Part shown: in pieces, positions 1 to 6,814 of the stretch
How positions within the stretch are numbered: the first letter of the stretch is position 1
Layout of the letters: each line of letters starts with the position of its first letter
DNA from: JBKJTP01 sp046590195
GTDB lineage: Bacteria > Bacteroidota > Ignavibacteria > Palsa-1295
Direction: 5' to 3'
Length of the DNA: 19,660 bases
Assembly (NCBI GenBank): GCA_046590195.1
Contig: JBKJTP010000036.1
Span: forward strand, 1-19,660
The notes under the pieces: generated by a model
Databases searched by the model: none
The model's input: only the letters and a program-made list of their open reading frames with translations
What the model was told of the DNA's origin: nothing
Made by a program: the position numbers and the translations under genes

Positions 1-5
1 GTGTT

Positions 6-119
6 GCTTTTTTACATTTCGTCTTGTCATCCTTCGACTCCGCCGCCCTTCGTTGATGCCTTCGGCATCAAACTTCGGGTCGGCTCCGCTCAGGATGACA
101 AGACGAAATGTAAAAAAGC
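6..119. repeat. Long perfect inverted repeat (27-bp arms) with internal hairpin
   Basis: Bases 6-32 are the exact reverse complement of bases 93-119 (27 of 27 pairs). The 60-base spacer contains its own hairpin, ttgatgcc (53-60) / ggcatcaa (64-71) with a 3-base loop. The arm contains the string gtcatcc, and the spacer is rich in ccgaag/cttcgg-type words, as in dispersed palindromic intergenic repeats found in many genomes. There is no ORF or transposase in it. The right arm overlaps the T-tract and first two stem bases of the tRNA terminator. It is probably a REP/MITE-like non-coding repeat; family membership cannot be shown from one copy. Confidence 0.75.
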
Positions 120-142
120 CACACGATCTTCGTGTGGCTTTT
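112..142 (-). terminator. Rho-independent terminator after tRNA-Arg
   Basis: An 8-bp stem, gccacacg (118-125) with cgtgtggc (131-138), has a 5-base loop and is flanked by A-runs and T-runs on both sides. Read on the minus strand it follows the tRNA 3' end by a few bases and ends in six T residues (117 down to 112). The flanking A/T tracts pair too, so it could work in both directions. Confidence 0.85.
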
Positions 143-147
143 GCTTT

Positions 148-224
148 TGGTGGTCTCGACAGGACTCGAACCTGTGACACCCAGTTTAGGAAACTGGTGT
201 TCTATCCAACTGAACTACGAGACC
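148..224 (-). tRNA. tRNA-Arg (anticodon CCT)
   Basis: The minus strand folds into a full 77-nt cloverleaf. The 7-bp acceptor stem is GGTCTCG/CGAGACC, the D stem GTTC/GAAC, the anticodon stem CCAGT/ACTGG with loop TTCCTAA, and the T stem ACAGG/CCTGT with loop TTCGAGT. The anticodon CCT (plus-strand bases 188-190) reads AGG, so it charges arginine. The 3' CCA is encoded (148-150). The terminator at 112-142 follows directly, so it is a single-gene transcription unit or the end of one. All stems are perfect, so there is no sign of decay. Confidence 0.97.
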
Positions 225-279
225 AAATAAACCTCTGCATTTCGCGGTCATGGCAACGCCATCATGGTTGAGTGAGTGC

Positions 280-714
280 CTATCCCTGGTGCCGCTTTAC
301 TAACCTGATCACACTCCGATTGCCTTCGCGGCGATACTCGATGGAATCGACAAGCGTGTGCATGAGGAAAAGTCCGTATCCGCCACGCTTGAATTCCTGC
401 ACCCGCTTCTGGATCTCCTCGTGCTTCGGCGCGGAGGAGGGTTCGAAGTGATCGTGCGTGTCATAGACCAGTTCGCACACGAGCGTCTGTTGGTTGTCGT
501 CCATCGTGCAACGGCAATCGATCGCTTCGGGATGATTCTTTGCCGCATGCGTGATGATGTTCGTCGCGGCTTCATCGATCGCGAGCACCAGTTTGTCACG
601 CTCCTCTTCCGAAAGTCCGACCTTCGTACCGGCAAGCCGCACGAAATCACGCAGCTCTGAGAGCAGCGCGTAATCGGCGCGGATGGTCAGTATTTCTCGG
701 CGGCCTTCGGACAT
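280..714 (-). CDS. RsbW/SpoIIAB-like anti-sigma serine kinase
   Basis: This 144-residue protein has a GHKL-type HATPase_c fold of the RsbW family. In partner switching such kinases bind a target (classically a sigma factor) and phosphorylate a STAS antagonist on serine. The N box is visible as DEAATNIITHA (about residues 47-57), and the ATP-lid region as GGYGLFLM (about 111-118). The G1 box is altered: where relatives usually read DxGxxFdP, this protein has DTHDHFEP (about 85-92), so the box glycine is missing. It lies 16 bp downstream of the STAS gene and is the last gene of the rsbU-STAS-rsbW unit. There is no clear Shine-Dalgarno; ATG at 712-714. The target protein is not identifiable here. 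Confidence 0.88.
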   Translation of the reverse strand: MSEGRREILTIRADYALLSELRDFVRLAGTKVGLSEEERDKLVLAIDEAATNIITHAAKNHPEAIDCRCTMDDNQQTLVCELVYDTHDHFEPSSAPKHEEIQKRVQEFKRGGYGLFLMHTLVDSIEYRREGNRSVIRLVKRHQG

Positions 715-730
715 CTTTGTTAAACTCTGG

Positions 731-1105
731 TTACGCTGAGAATGAACTGACCGCTTCCTGGCGCGTCTTGAAGATCTGGAACACCACCGGGAAACCTAGC
801 AGATCGAGGACGTGGAAGATCTTCTCTGGCAAGCTCGCCAGGCGCATGTCGCCGCCATTCGAGCGTATCTCTTCGATCAATCCCATGAGCACGCCAAGTC
901 CTGCGCTTGAAATGTAATCGAGCTTTTCGAAATCGAGAACAAGCTTCTGCTTGCCGCGGCCACGCACGCGCTCTTCAAGAAATCGCTCGAAGATGGGCGC
1001 GGTATGCGCATCGAGCTGACCGCTTAGTTCAAGCGTCGTCACGCCGGCGGTTGTTTCCTCCGCTTCGCGTACATCAAACCGTTCGTTCAGATCTTGCTCT
1101 GCCAT
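731..1105 (-). CDS. STAS-domain anti-sigma factor antagonist
   Basis: The 124 residues form a single STAS domain (about 20-120), as in RsbV/SpoIIAA. The hallmark stretch is VLDFEKLDYISSAGLGVL (about 56-73). Phosphorylation of a serine in the SSAGL segment by the neighbouring kinase would release the kinase's target, and the phosphatase upstream would reverse this. Ser66 and Ser67 are the candidates; the position aligned with Ser58 of B. subtilis SpoIIAA is Ala68 by my reading. The gene sits 26 bp after the phosphatase gene and 16 bp before the kinase gene, so all three are very probably one operon. It starts at ATG 1103-1105 without a recognisable ribosome-binding site. Confidence 0.92.
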   Translation of the reverse strand: MAEQDLNERFDVREAEETTAGVTTLELSGQLDAHTAPIFERFLEERVRGRGKQKLVLDFEKLDYISSAGLGVLMGLIEEIRSNGGDMRLASLPEKIFHVLDLLGFPVVFQIFKTRQEAVSSFSA

Positions 1106-1131
1106 GGTAGCGTTTGTTTATCGGCCATTTT

Positions 1132-3429
1132 CTATATGGGTATTACGAGAGAACCCTCCCCCGGTGTTTCAGTGCATCGCGCAACGATGACAGTGGCGTC
1201 ATCTCCGAAGGTGCTCGTCGCTGCAAAGCGAATGACATCTTCGAGGATCCGTTCGGTCATCTGCCGTGCGGAAAGTGCGCATCGATGTTCGACCACCGAC
1301 TTCGCAAATCGCTCGTAGCCATAGTCATCTCCATCATCGTTTCGCGTATCGGTAATGCCATCGCTGAACATCACGATCGCGTCGCCCTTCTTCACCATGA
1401 TGTCGATCTGCTCGATCATCTGATTGAAGAGCACCTGTCGCATGAGCCCAACAGCCATGCCCTTCGGCTGCACGTATTCGTATGTGCCGTTCTCGCGCAC
1501 GATCAGTAACGGTGTGTGGCCGGCTCGGATATAGCGTATACCCGTCTTCTGGAATGCGAGCATTCCGAGCGTGACGAAGTTGCGGCGAAAGACGGCCTGC
1601 TGCGGCGTGTTGCGAAGCAGTGCGCCGTTCGCGCTCTCAAGTAATTCCTGTGTGCTCGACATGATCGGCGTAAGCGCTTGGATCACACCCTTCGTCTCTG
1701 CCATGTAGAGCGATGCGCTGATGCCCTTGCCTGACACGTCGCCGATGACCACGAGTGGCGAGCCATCCCATAGCGTCGAGAAGTCGTAGTAGTCCCCGCC
1801 CACATCGTATGCAGGGATGCTGACTGCATGCACATCGAAGTTCGGGATGTCAGGAAAATGCTCGGGCAGCAAGCTCTTATGCATTGCACGTGCAGCGCGC
1901 AGCTCGCCATCGAATTTCTGTCGCTCGATCGAATCGGCAAGCAGGCGTGCCGTTTCCAGTGCAAGCGATGCAACATCGCTGAACGCTTCGAGCACCGTCA
2001 GATCGTCGTCATCGAATCCATCCTCCTCGTTCTTCGCGACGTAGAGTCCGCCGCGTGCTTCGCCTTTGCGAATGAGCGGCACAGCAAGCAGCGAGTGCAG
2101 ATTGCTTGAGCCACCGTTGCCATCATCGGCGATCTGCGCTGCGACGGTCATGCGCTTGCGCAGGATGAATCCCTTGCGTGAGCTTGAGAGCTCGCCACGT
2201 GGTGAGCTGATCGTGCGGCTTGCTTCCGGGAAGCCTTCAGCTCGCGCCATGATGCTCTCGGCTGACTGTGAGTCGATCCCTACATACGATCGGATCAGCT
2301 CTTCATTGAGATGGTCCTGCGGCCCGAAGGTCGTCTTGAGTTCAAGCCACGCGGCATCGGCATCGGTAGCTTCGCAAGCGAGCGTGGTGATCTGCTCTGC
2401 AAGCTTTGGCAGATCGAGCAGGAGCTCGCTCGTAAGAACGTCAGAGCTAAATCGCGTCAGGCGTGCAAGCGACTTTACCTCAGCCGACTTGCGCTCTACA
2501 AGCTCAGTCGACGAGAACGAGAATAGCGAGCTGAAGAACACGAGCGTGAAGTATACGCCAACCGTGCCGATGAGCGCCACGCTTGCTGTGTGCCAGAACT
2601 CCGAGTAAAACTCGTAGACGGCAGTGGAGCGCGTAGGCTGCGTGTAGAGCAACAATGCTCCCACAGCAAGCGCGACATTCACTGCGCTGAGAAGCAAGAG
2701 TGTACGCTTCTCCTTCTTCGCGAGATATGGCAGCCATGGTAAGCGGTAGCCTAACTGCAGCGCTGTGATCATCAGTCCGACAGTCAGTGCGCTCACGATG
2801 ATCATCGCGAACGTATCGGTGCCGAGCATCCCCTGCTGCTTCAGAAAGAAGATGATGCAGAATGCGCCGATGCTCGCAAGCCAGCGATTGATCCGCTTCC
2901 GATTGCGCAGCGTATGCTGACGCACGAAAAGTAGTTGCGAGAAGGAGATGCCGGCAAAGATCTGTGCGAAGAGCCACATCGCTCCGAGCAGGCCAACGGT
3001 GATCACGGTGCCAGGCGTCTTCGGCCGAGTGGCGAAGGCCAGCTCCATGATCTGAGGCAGGAAGATCAGCGCAGTCGTAACTGCCAGCACCAGGGTGAAG
3101 CGCTTGACCAGCTTTACCGGGTACCAGGTGGCCTGCGCAGGGTCATCCCGACGGCTGACGTCCAAAGCTCGCTTGAACAGCCTGCGTGTACCTCGGTAGA
3201 ACGCCAGCAATGCTGCCGCCTGCACGAGCGCCCTAAGCGACTCCCAGCCCACACCATAGATCTTCGTATACCCGAACGCGACCAGATCCATGGCCGTCAG
3301 GACGACCAGGATCACAAATCCCGCTGCGATATAGAGAAGGGCTCGAGTCCGCATGAAAGGTGAAGCCAGCGCCGCCGTGAGAGCAGCCTGGCCTTGGTCA
3401 ACAGCTACCCCCGCGAAAGAATTTGACAA
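1132..3429 (-). CDS. Membrane-bound GAF-SpoIIE (PP2C) phosphatase, RsbU-like
   Basis: This 765-residue protein would dephosphorylate the STAS antagonist encoded just downstream. About eight hydrophobic segments fill residues 30-302, followed by a short helical linker, a GAF-like domain (about 325-495) and a SpoIIE/PP2C domain (about 530-752). Metal-site motifs are intact: GGDYYDF (544-550), GDVSGKG (563-569), SDGITD (689-694) and FGDDAT (741-746), so it should be active. The signal sensed by the membrane part is unknown; it matches no sensor family that I recognise. The open frame begins with TTG at 3427-3429. An ATG at 3352-3354, right before the first membrane helix, is an alternative; neither has a good Shine-Dalgarno. 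It is first in the operon and divergent from the SUI1 gene. Confidence 0.9.
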   Translation of the reverse strand: MSNSFAGVAVDQGQAALTAALASPFMRTRALLYIAAGFVILVVLTAMDLVAFGYTKIYGVGWESLRALVQAAALLAFYRGTRRLFKRALDVSRRDDPAQATWYPVKLVKRFTLVLAVTTALIFLPQIMELAFATRPKTPGTVITVGLLGAMWLFAQIFAGISFSQLLFVRQHTLRNRKRINRWLASIGAFCIIFFLKQQGMLGTDTFAMIIVSALTVGLMITALQLGYRLPWLPYLAKKEKRTLLLLSAVNVALAVGALLLYTQPTRSTAVYEFYSEFWHTASVALIGTVGVYFTLVFFSSLFSFSSTELVERKSAEVKSLARLTRFSSDVLTSELLLDLPKLAEQITTLACEATDADAAWLELKTTFGPQDHLNEELIRSYVGIDSQSAESIMARAEGFPEASRTISSPRGELSSSRKGFILRKRMTVAAQIADDGNGGSSNLHSLLAVPLIRKGEARGGLYVAKNEEDGFDDDDLTVLEAFSDVASLALETARLLADSIERQKFDGELRAARAMHKSLLPEHFPDIPNFDVHAVSIPAYDVGGDYYDFSTLWDGSPLVVIGDVSGKGISASLYMAETKGVIQALTPIMSSTQELLESANGALLRNTPQQAVFRRNFVTLGMLAFQKTGIRYIRAGHTPLLIVRENGTYEYVQPKGMAVGLMRQVLFNQMIEQIDIMVKKGDAIVMFSDGITDTRNDDGDDYGYERFAKSVVEHRCALSARQMTERILEDVIRFAATSTFGDDATVIVARCTETPGEGSLVIPI

Positions 3430-3491
3430 GTCGGACGTGGGGACTAACCACTTTCCTGTGACCGCTGTTATTCCTGCACCAGATACTTAGC

Positions 3492-3830
3492 ATGGCCAAA
3501 CTCACCGACCTCTCTTCGCTTTCGTCCCTCTTGTCCTCCGATGAGCGCTCCGCGCTCGATGCCGAGCGGCAAAAGCTCGATGCAAAGAAGACGCTGGGCA
3601 ATGGCGCTGTCGTCCTCGTAACGCTCGATAAGGTCCGCAGGCGCGGCAAGGTGGTCACGGTGGTTAGCGATATCCAGCATAATCCTCAGGTGATCGAGAG
3701 GCTGGCCAAAGAGTTGAAGCAGTACTGCGGCGCCGGAGGGACGACCAAAGGCAAGGAGATCGAGATCCAAGGTGATCACAAGACGAAGGTCGCCGAGTAT
3801 CTCCGATCACAGGGTTTTAAGGTCAAGTGA
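3492..3830 (+). CDS. SUI1/eIF1-like translation factor (YciH family)
   Basis: This 112-residue protein has a SUI1 domain over about residues 38-112. Characteristic stretches are LDKVRRRGKVVTVV (about 45-58), LAKELKQYCGAGGTTK (about 71-86) and the C-terminal YLRSQGFKVK. Bacterial homologues (E. coli YciH) resemble eukaryotic initiation factor eIF1 and influence start-site fidelity; the exact role in this group is not settled. The N-terminal 35 residues are a Ser/Leu-rich helical extension. The ATG at 3492 gives a normal length. The rhomboid-like gene begins 27 bp downstream and is probably co-transcribed. It is divergent from the phosphatase gene with about 62 bp between them. Confidence 0.9.
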   Translation: MAKLTDLSSLSSLLSSDERSALDAERQKLDAKKTLGNGAVVLVTLDKVRRRGKVVTVVSDIQHNPQVIERLAKELKQYCGAGGTTKGKEIEIQGDHKTKVAEYLRSQGFKVK

Positions 3831-3857
3831 CCCTTCAAAGACGTAAGAGTCCAACGA

Positions 3858-4607
3858 ATGTTTAAGAATATCCCACCTCTCTCCCGTGCGATCATCCTCG
3901 CACTCATCGTGTCGATGCTCGGGTATCTCTTCCTACGTGACACGTGGGTTGCGCTGCTGGCGTTGCATGGGCCTGCGGTCACTACGCATTTCGAGATCTG
4001 GCGATTGCTGACGTATCCATTCGTAGCGTCGATCTATGCAGCGATCGGTGCAGGACTGATCACTTTCTTCTTTGGCGGTGAGCTTGAGCAGATCGTCCAT
4101 ACACCGAAGCTCGCAATGATGCTAGGTCTCACGATCTTGCTTGGAGGTGTCGTCTTTATTCTCATCGATCAGACCGGCTTGCTTTATGGCCCTGCGATGA
4201 TCGGCGTCTTCTTGCTCACAGGCTTCGCCTATATGTGGCCGAAGCGAGAGATCTCGATCATGGGCTTCTTCTGGGTCAAGGCGTGGATCATTGCCCTTGT
4301 TTACATCGTGATCATGCTGATCCCATCGTCGGGCACAAGGCTCGATCTCCGGGCAAGCGCAGTCTTCGCGCCGCTCTTCGCCGCAATCTCCGCGATCGTG
4401 ATGTTCCACTTGATGTACAAGCAGCATTCGCTCACTCCGAAGTTTGCAGCTAAGATCGTCCCGAACAAACGCCCCACTGAGGATCTAAATGATCCCAAAG
4501 CGATCGAACGACGCATCGACCAAATACTCGACAAGATCGCGAGCAATGGCATGGCTAGCCTGACACAAGAGGAGAAGGACTTCCTCATGGTCAACAGTAA
4601 GCGTTAA
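3858..4607 (+). CDS. Rhomboid-like membrane protein, probably proteolytically inactive
   Basis: This 249-residue protein has about six transmembrane segments (residues 10-190) and a soluble tail. The rhomboid/Derlin signature EIWRLLTYPF (46-55) is present. The catalytic GxSG site is replaced by YGPAMIG (110-116; Ser would fall at Ala113), and the expected histidine in the last helix is absent, so it should be a pseudoprotease. The tail IERRIDQILDKIASNGMAS to the end (about 216-249) is a helical element seen at the C terminus of rhomboid-like proteins of Bacteroidota. Such proteins may bind membrane clients rather than cut them; that role is inference. It follows the SUI1 gene by 27 bp. A diverged copy of its last 24 codons recurs at 5166-5237. 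Confidence 0.8.
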   Translation: MFKNIPPLSRAIILALIVSMLGYLFLRDTWVALLALHGPAVTTHFEIWRLLTYPFVASIYAAIGAGLITFFFGGELEQIVHTPKLAMMLGLTILLGGVVFILIDQTGLLYGPAMIGVFLLTGFAYMWPKREISIMGFFWVKAWIIALVYIVIMLIPSSGTRLDLRASAVFAPLFAAISAIVMFHLMYKQHSLTPKFAAKIVPNKRPTEDLNDPKAIERRIDQILDKIASNGMASLTQEEKDFLMVNSKR

Positions 4608-4623
4608 AGACTAGCGAGCGTCC
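4604..4623 (-). other. Short relic matching the 3' end of the 68-aa membrane-protein gene
   Basis: Read on the minus strand, 4604-4621 encodes TLASL-stop, exactly the last five residues and stop of the small membrane protein at 5234-5440. In both places the stop codon (plus-strand tta) overlaps the stop of the rhomboid reading frame in the same way. The nucleotide match after the rhomboid stop is 13 of 16 (4608-4623 against 5238-5253), then fades. I read it as the left copy of a duplicated convergent gene junction. Confidence 0.55.
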
Positions 4624-4634
4624 TGAGTAATCTC

Positions 4635-5033
4635 TTACCCTGCTTCCGTCGTCTTGCCGTCGTAGTGTTCGTCGTCGGCTTCAGCATCATCGCGGGTGTG
4701 GTGGACCACGCCGTCCCGGTGATTTGGTGGTGAGTAGAGGGTGTAAAGCTTGAGCGCGGCGCTGCCAGTATTGATGATGTTGTGATTCGCTCCGGCCGGG
4801 ACGATGACCGCAAAACCGGCTTGGATCGCCGTTCGCACACCGTCAAGAATCGCTTCGCCGGTCCCTTCCTCCACTCGAAAGAACTGATCGAGCGTGTGAA
4901 CTTCCGCACCGATCTCTTCCTGGGGCCTTAACGACATGACCACAAGTTGGCAATGCTTCGCGGTGTAGAGGACTCGGCGGAAGTCCTCGTTTTTCACGGC
5001 AATGCTCTCGATGTCCTTTACAAATCCTTTCAT
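4635..5033 (-). CDS. Small single-domain cupin protein
   Basis: This 132-residue protein is a single cupin barrel. Motif 2 is classical, VPAGANHNIINTG (about residues 83-95). Motif 1 is recognisable as EVHTLDQFFRVEEGTG (about 45-60), but the usual HxH is reduced to one His followed by Leu-Asp. The family of mannose-6-phosphate-isomerase-like small cupins binds a metal; the substrate is unknown. The C-terminal 20 residues are acidic and His-rich and may be disordered. I chose the ATG at 5031-5033 because AAGAGA lies a few bases upstream; the frame is open to a GTG at 5073-5075. The gene is isolated: it lies between two copies of a rhomboid 3' end and looks inserted into an older convergent gene pair. 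Confidence 0.85.
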   Translation of the reverse strand: MKGFVKDIESIAVKNEDFRRVLYTAKHCQLVVMSLRPQEEIGAEVHTLDQFFRVEEGTGEAILDGVRTAIQAGFAVIVPAGANHNIINTGSAALKLYTLYSPPNHRDGVVHHTRDDAEADDEHYDGKTTEAG

Positions 5034-5151
5034 GATGTTTCTCTTTGTGCTTGGATTACCGCTTTGGTGCAGCACTTCGCGTGCCGCATGGGTACCGAGT
5101 GATATCTAGCTACTATAAATTGTTTCGGCGCCCAATCAGCCCACAATTGTC

Positions 5152-5167
5152 ATTGCACCCCTGCAAT
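5152..5167. other. Perfect short palindrome upstream of the cupin gene
   Basis: attgca (5152-5157) and tgcaat (5162-5167) are perfect inverted half-sites separated by cccc. It lies about 120 bp upstream of the cupin start, where an operator could be, but it also coincides with the left limit of the rhomboid relic and could be a junction feature. No regulator is known. Confidence 0.3.
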
Positions 5168-5237
5168 CACAAGAAGGGGTATGTGCAGCTTTACGCATGA
5201 GGAGAAAGATTTCTTACTGGTCAATAGCAAGCGTTAG
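5166..5237 (+). pseudogene. Relic of a second rhomboid-like gene (last 24 codons only)
   Basis: In the plus frame ending at TAG 5235-5237 the sequence reads ITRRGMCSFTHEEKDFLLVN then SKR-stop. The true rhomboid-like protein ends IASNGMASLTQEEKDFLMVN then SKR-stop (4536-4607). By hand count, 16 of 23 residues and about 51 of 72 bases match, at a constant offset of 630 bp with no gaps. Most codons in the conserved half differ only at the third base (GAC/GAT, AAG/AAA, AAC/AAT, AGT/AGC). The two copies therefore diverged while coding, and this one is the tail of a once-functional homologue. Upstream of 5166 the similarity stops; no start or membrane part remains. Its stop overlaps the stop of the convergent 68-aa gene. 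Confidence 0.8.
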
Positions 5238-5440
5238 AGGCTTGCAAGCGTCCAGCCGATAAGCGCAAGACCAGTCAAGCCCAGTACACCTACTATCAGG
5301 CTGAAGCCTTTGCGCCATGCGACGATGCTACCGTCGCCGATCTCTTCCGCCTGATCTCGCAAATACGTGCGCTCAAGGAAAGCGAAGTAAGCGAGGGTAA
5401 GTAGTAAGAGCCCGAGGAATGCGCTGCCGATCAGCTCCAT
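5234..5440 (-). CDS. Small two-helix inner-membrane protein, unknown function
   Basis: This 68-residue protein has two hydrophobic segments (about residues 3-22 and 46-66) separated by a charged loop containing LERTYLRDQAEEIGDG. I do not recognise a family. Its ATG directly follows the photolyase stop (TAGATG), so translation is probably coupled and the two are one transcript. Its own stop codon (plus-strand 5234-5236) overlaps the stop of the rhomboid relic on the opposite strand. The last residues WTLASL recur as TLASL-stop in the other copy of the junction near 4604. Confidence 0.65.
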   Translation of the reverse strand: MELIGSAFLGLLLLTLAYFAFLERTYLRDQAEEIGDGSIVAWRKGFSLIVGVLGLTGLALIGWTLASL

Positions 5441-6814
5441 CTATTTTCGAAAGTTGGTCATTGCCTCTTTGAACATCGCCAGTGCCTTTTCGCGTTGCGT
5501 TGCATGATCAACGATGGCGTTCGGGTAGCTTAAGCCATCCCGTACATTGATCTGATGGATCAACGTGTCTGGCCTGTTGCGCAACTCCGGCACAAAGCGC
5601 CGAATATACTCCCCCTTCGGGTCGAACTTCTTGCCTTGCGTGATCGGGTTGAAGATGCGGAAGTAGGGCTGTGCATCTGCGCCGGTCGATGCCGACCACT
5701 GCCAACCTGCATTGTTCTGCACCTGATCGCCATCGGTAAGCCACTCCATGAAGTGTGCTTCGCCCTCCTGCCAGTTGATGAGTAGATCCTTGACGAGGAA
5801 AGAGGCGACGATCATCCGCGCCCGGTTATGCATCCAGCCCGTCTGTTTCAACTGTCGCATTGCTGCATCGACGACGGGATACCCGGTCATCCCTTCCTTC
5901 CAGGCTTCGAGATGTTCCTGCTTGCCTCGCCACTTGATGAAGATCAACTCCTCACGGAATGCTCTGTTCAGCACTTCGGGAAAGTGATGCACGACATATG
6001 CATTGAACTCGCGCCAGATCAACTCATTCATAAACGAGACTCTACCCTCCTGGCCTGCGGGATCACTCATCGATAGCAGCTCCCTTGCGAGTGTGTTCAC
6101 GGAGATCGTCCCGAAGTTGAGATGCGCTGATAGCTTGCTCGTGCCATGCTCGTTCGCGACATCATTCCTGCTTTCATGATAGTCAGTCAAGCCGTCACCC
6201 TTAAAAGCAGTCCATAGTCGGCTGGCCTCAGAGGCTCCGCCTTGTTGTCGATCATGTGATGCAGCTAGCTTAGGTCTTGGCAGAATCAGATTCTCAGCTG
6301 ACTGGGTAAGACTGCTTGCGACTGGTCTGGCTTCATGCACCTTTAGCGTTGGCAAAGCAGCATTTCTGAACGGCGTGAAGACTCGGTAGATGCTTCCGGC
6401 CTTTGTCTTGATCGAGTCGGGATCGAGTAGAAAATTTGATCCCGAAGAATGCAGGGTCATGCCAACACTGCCGAGCCCATTGGCGACTGCTTGCTGCAAG
6501 CGTTTTGTATGCGGATCTCTGGACTCGGTGCAATAAACATCCTTGCAGTCATGCGTCTCGCAAAGGGCAACGAGTGCTCTGACGGTGTCACCAGTCTCGA
6601 TGAGAAGTCCCGATCCAACTTTTCGAAGCTGAACGTCAAGATCCTTCAGGCAATCGAGCAGGAATGCCCTGCGATTCTCGGCTTCGTCTTCAAGATAAAG
6701 CTCATCCCAGATGTAGACCGGGATCACAACGTCTGAGTGTGCAGCAGCTTCAGCAAGTGCTGGCAGATCGTCAACACGCAGATCCTTGGTGTACCAAAAC
6801 AAAGAGGTCCTCAT
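5441..6814 (-). CDS. phrB: Deoxyribodipyrimidine photolyase (class I CPD type)
   Basis: This 457-residue flavoprotein would repair UV-made cyclobutane pyrimidine dimers with light. The N-terminal alpha/beta domain (about 1-130) starts LFWYTKDLRVDD, the usual photolyase opening. The C-terminal FAD-binding region carries ELIWREFNAYVV, GYPVVDAAMRQLKQTGWMHN, and a segment with GDQVQNNAGWQWSAS followed by TGADAQPYFRIFNP, which matches the conserved FAD/Trp region of E. coli PhrB (about residues 365-395). The length is normal for class I. A cryptochrome or (6-4) photolyase is less likely, but substrate cannot be proven here. It lies 47 bp after the small T9SS gene and is followed without gap by the 68-aa gene. 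Its start codon lies inside a strong hairpin (6804-6837). Confidence 0.93.
   Translation of the reverse strand: MRTSLFWYTKDLRVDDLPALAEAAAHSDVVIPVYIWDELYLEDEAENRRAFLLDCLKDLDVQLRKVGSGLLIETGDTVRALVALCETHDCKDVYCTESRDPHTKRLQQAVANGLGSVGMTLHSSGSNFLLDPDSIKTKAGSIYRVFTPFRNAALPTLKVHEARPVASSLTQSAENLILPRPKLAASHDRQQGGASEASRLWTAFKGDGLTDYHESRNDVANEHGTSKLSAHLNFGTISVNTLARELLSMSDPAGQEGRVSFMNELIWREFNAYVVHHFPEVLNRAFREELIFIKWRGKQEHLEAWKEGMTGYPVVDAAMRQLKQTGWMHNRARMIVASFLVKDLLINWQEGEAHFMEWLTDGDQVQNNAGWQWSASTGADAQPYFRIFNPITQGKKFDPKGEYIRRFVPELRNRPDTLIHQINVRDGLSYPNAIVDHATQREKALAMFKEAMTNFRK

Noticed and set aside
53..271. 72-codon plus-strand open frame at the left end
   Set aside because: It runs through the inverted repeat, the terminator and the antisense of the tRNA; it is not a credible gene.
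2504..2977. 157-codon antiparallel-frame ORF inside the phosphatase gene
   Set aside because: It is an alternate frame on the same strand as the well-supported phosphatase, with Arg/His-rich composition and no family features.
3423..3428. TTGACA that could be a -35 box for the SUI1 gene
   Set aside because: No matching -10 element lies 16-18 bp downstream, and the bases belong to the phosphatase start region.
4604..4909. Open frame on the minus strand overlapping the cupin gene
   Set aside because: It is an alternate frame of the cupin gene. Only its last codons (TLASL-stop) matter, as part of the duplicated junction.
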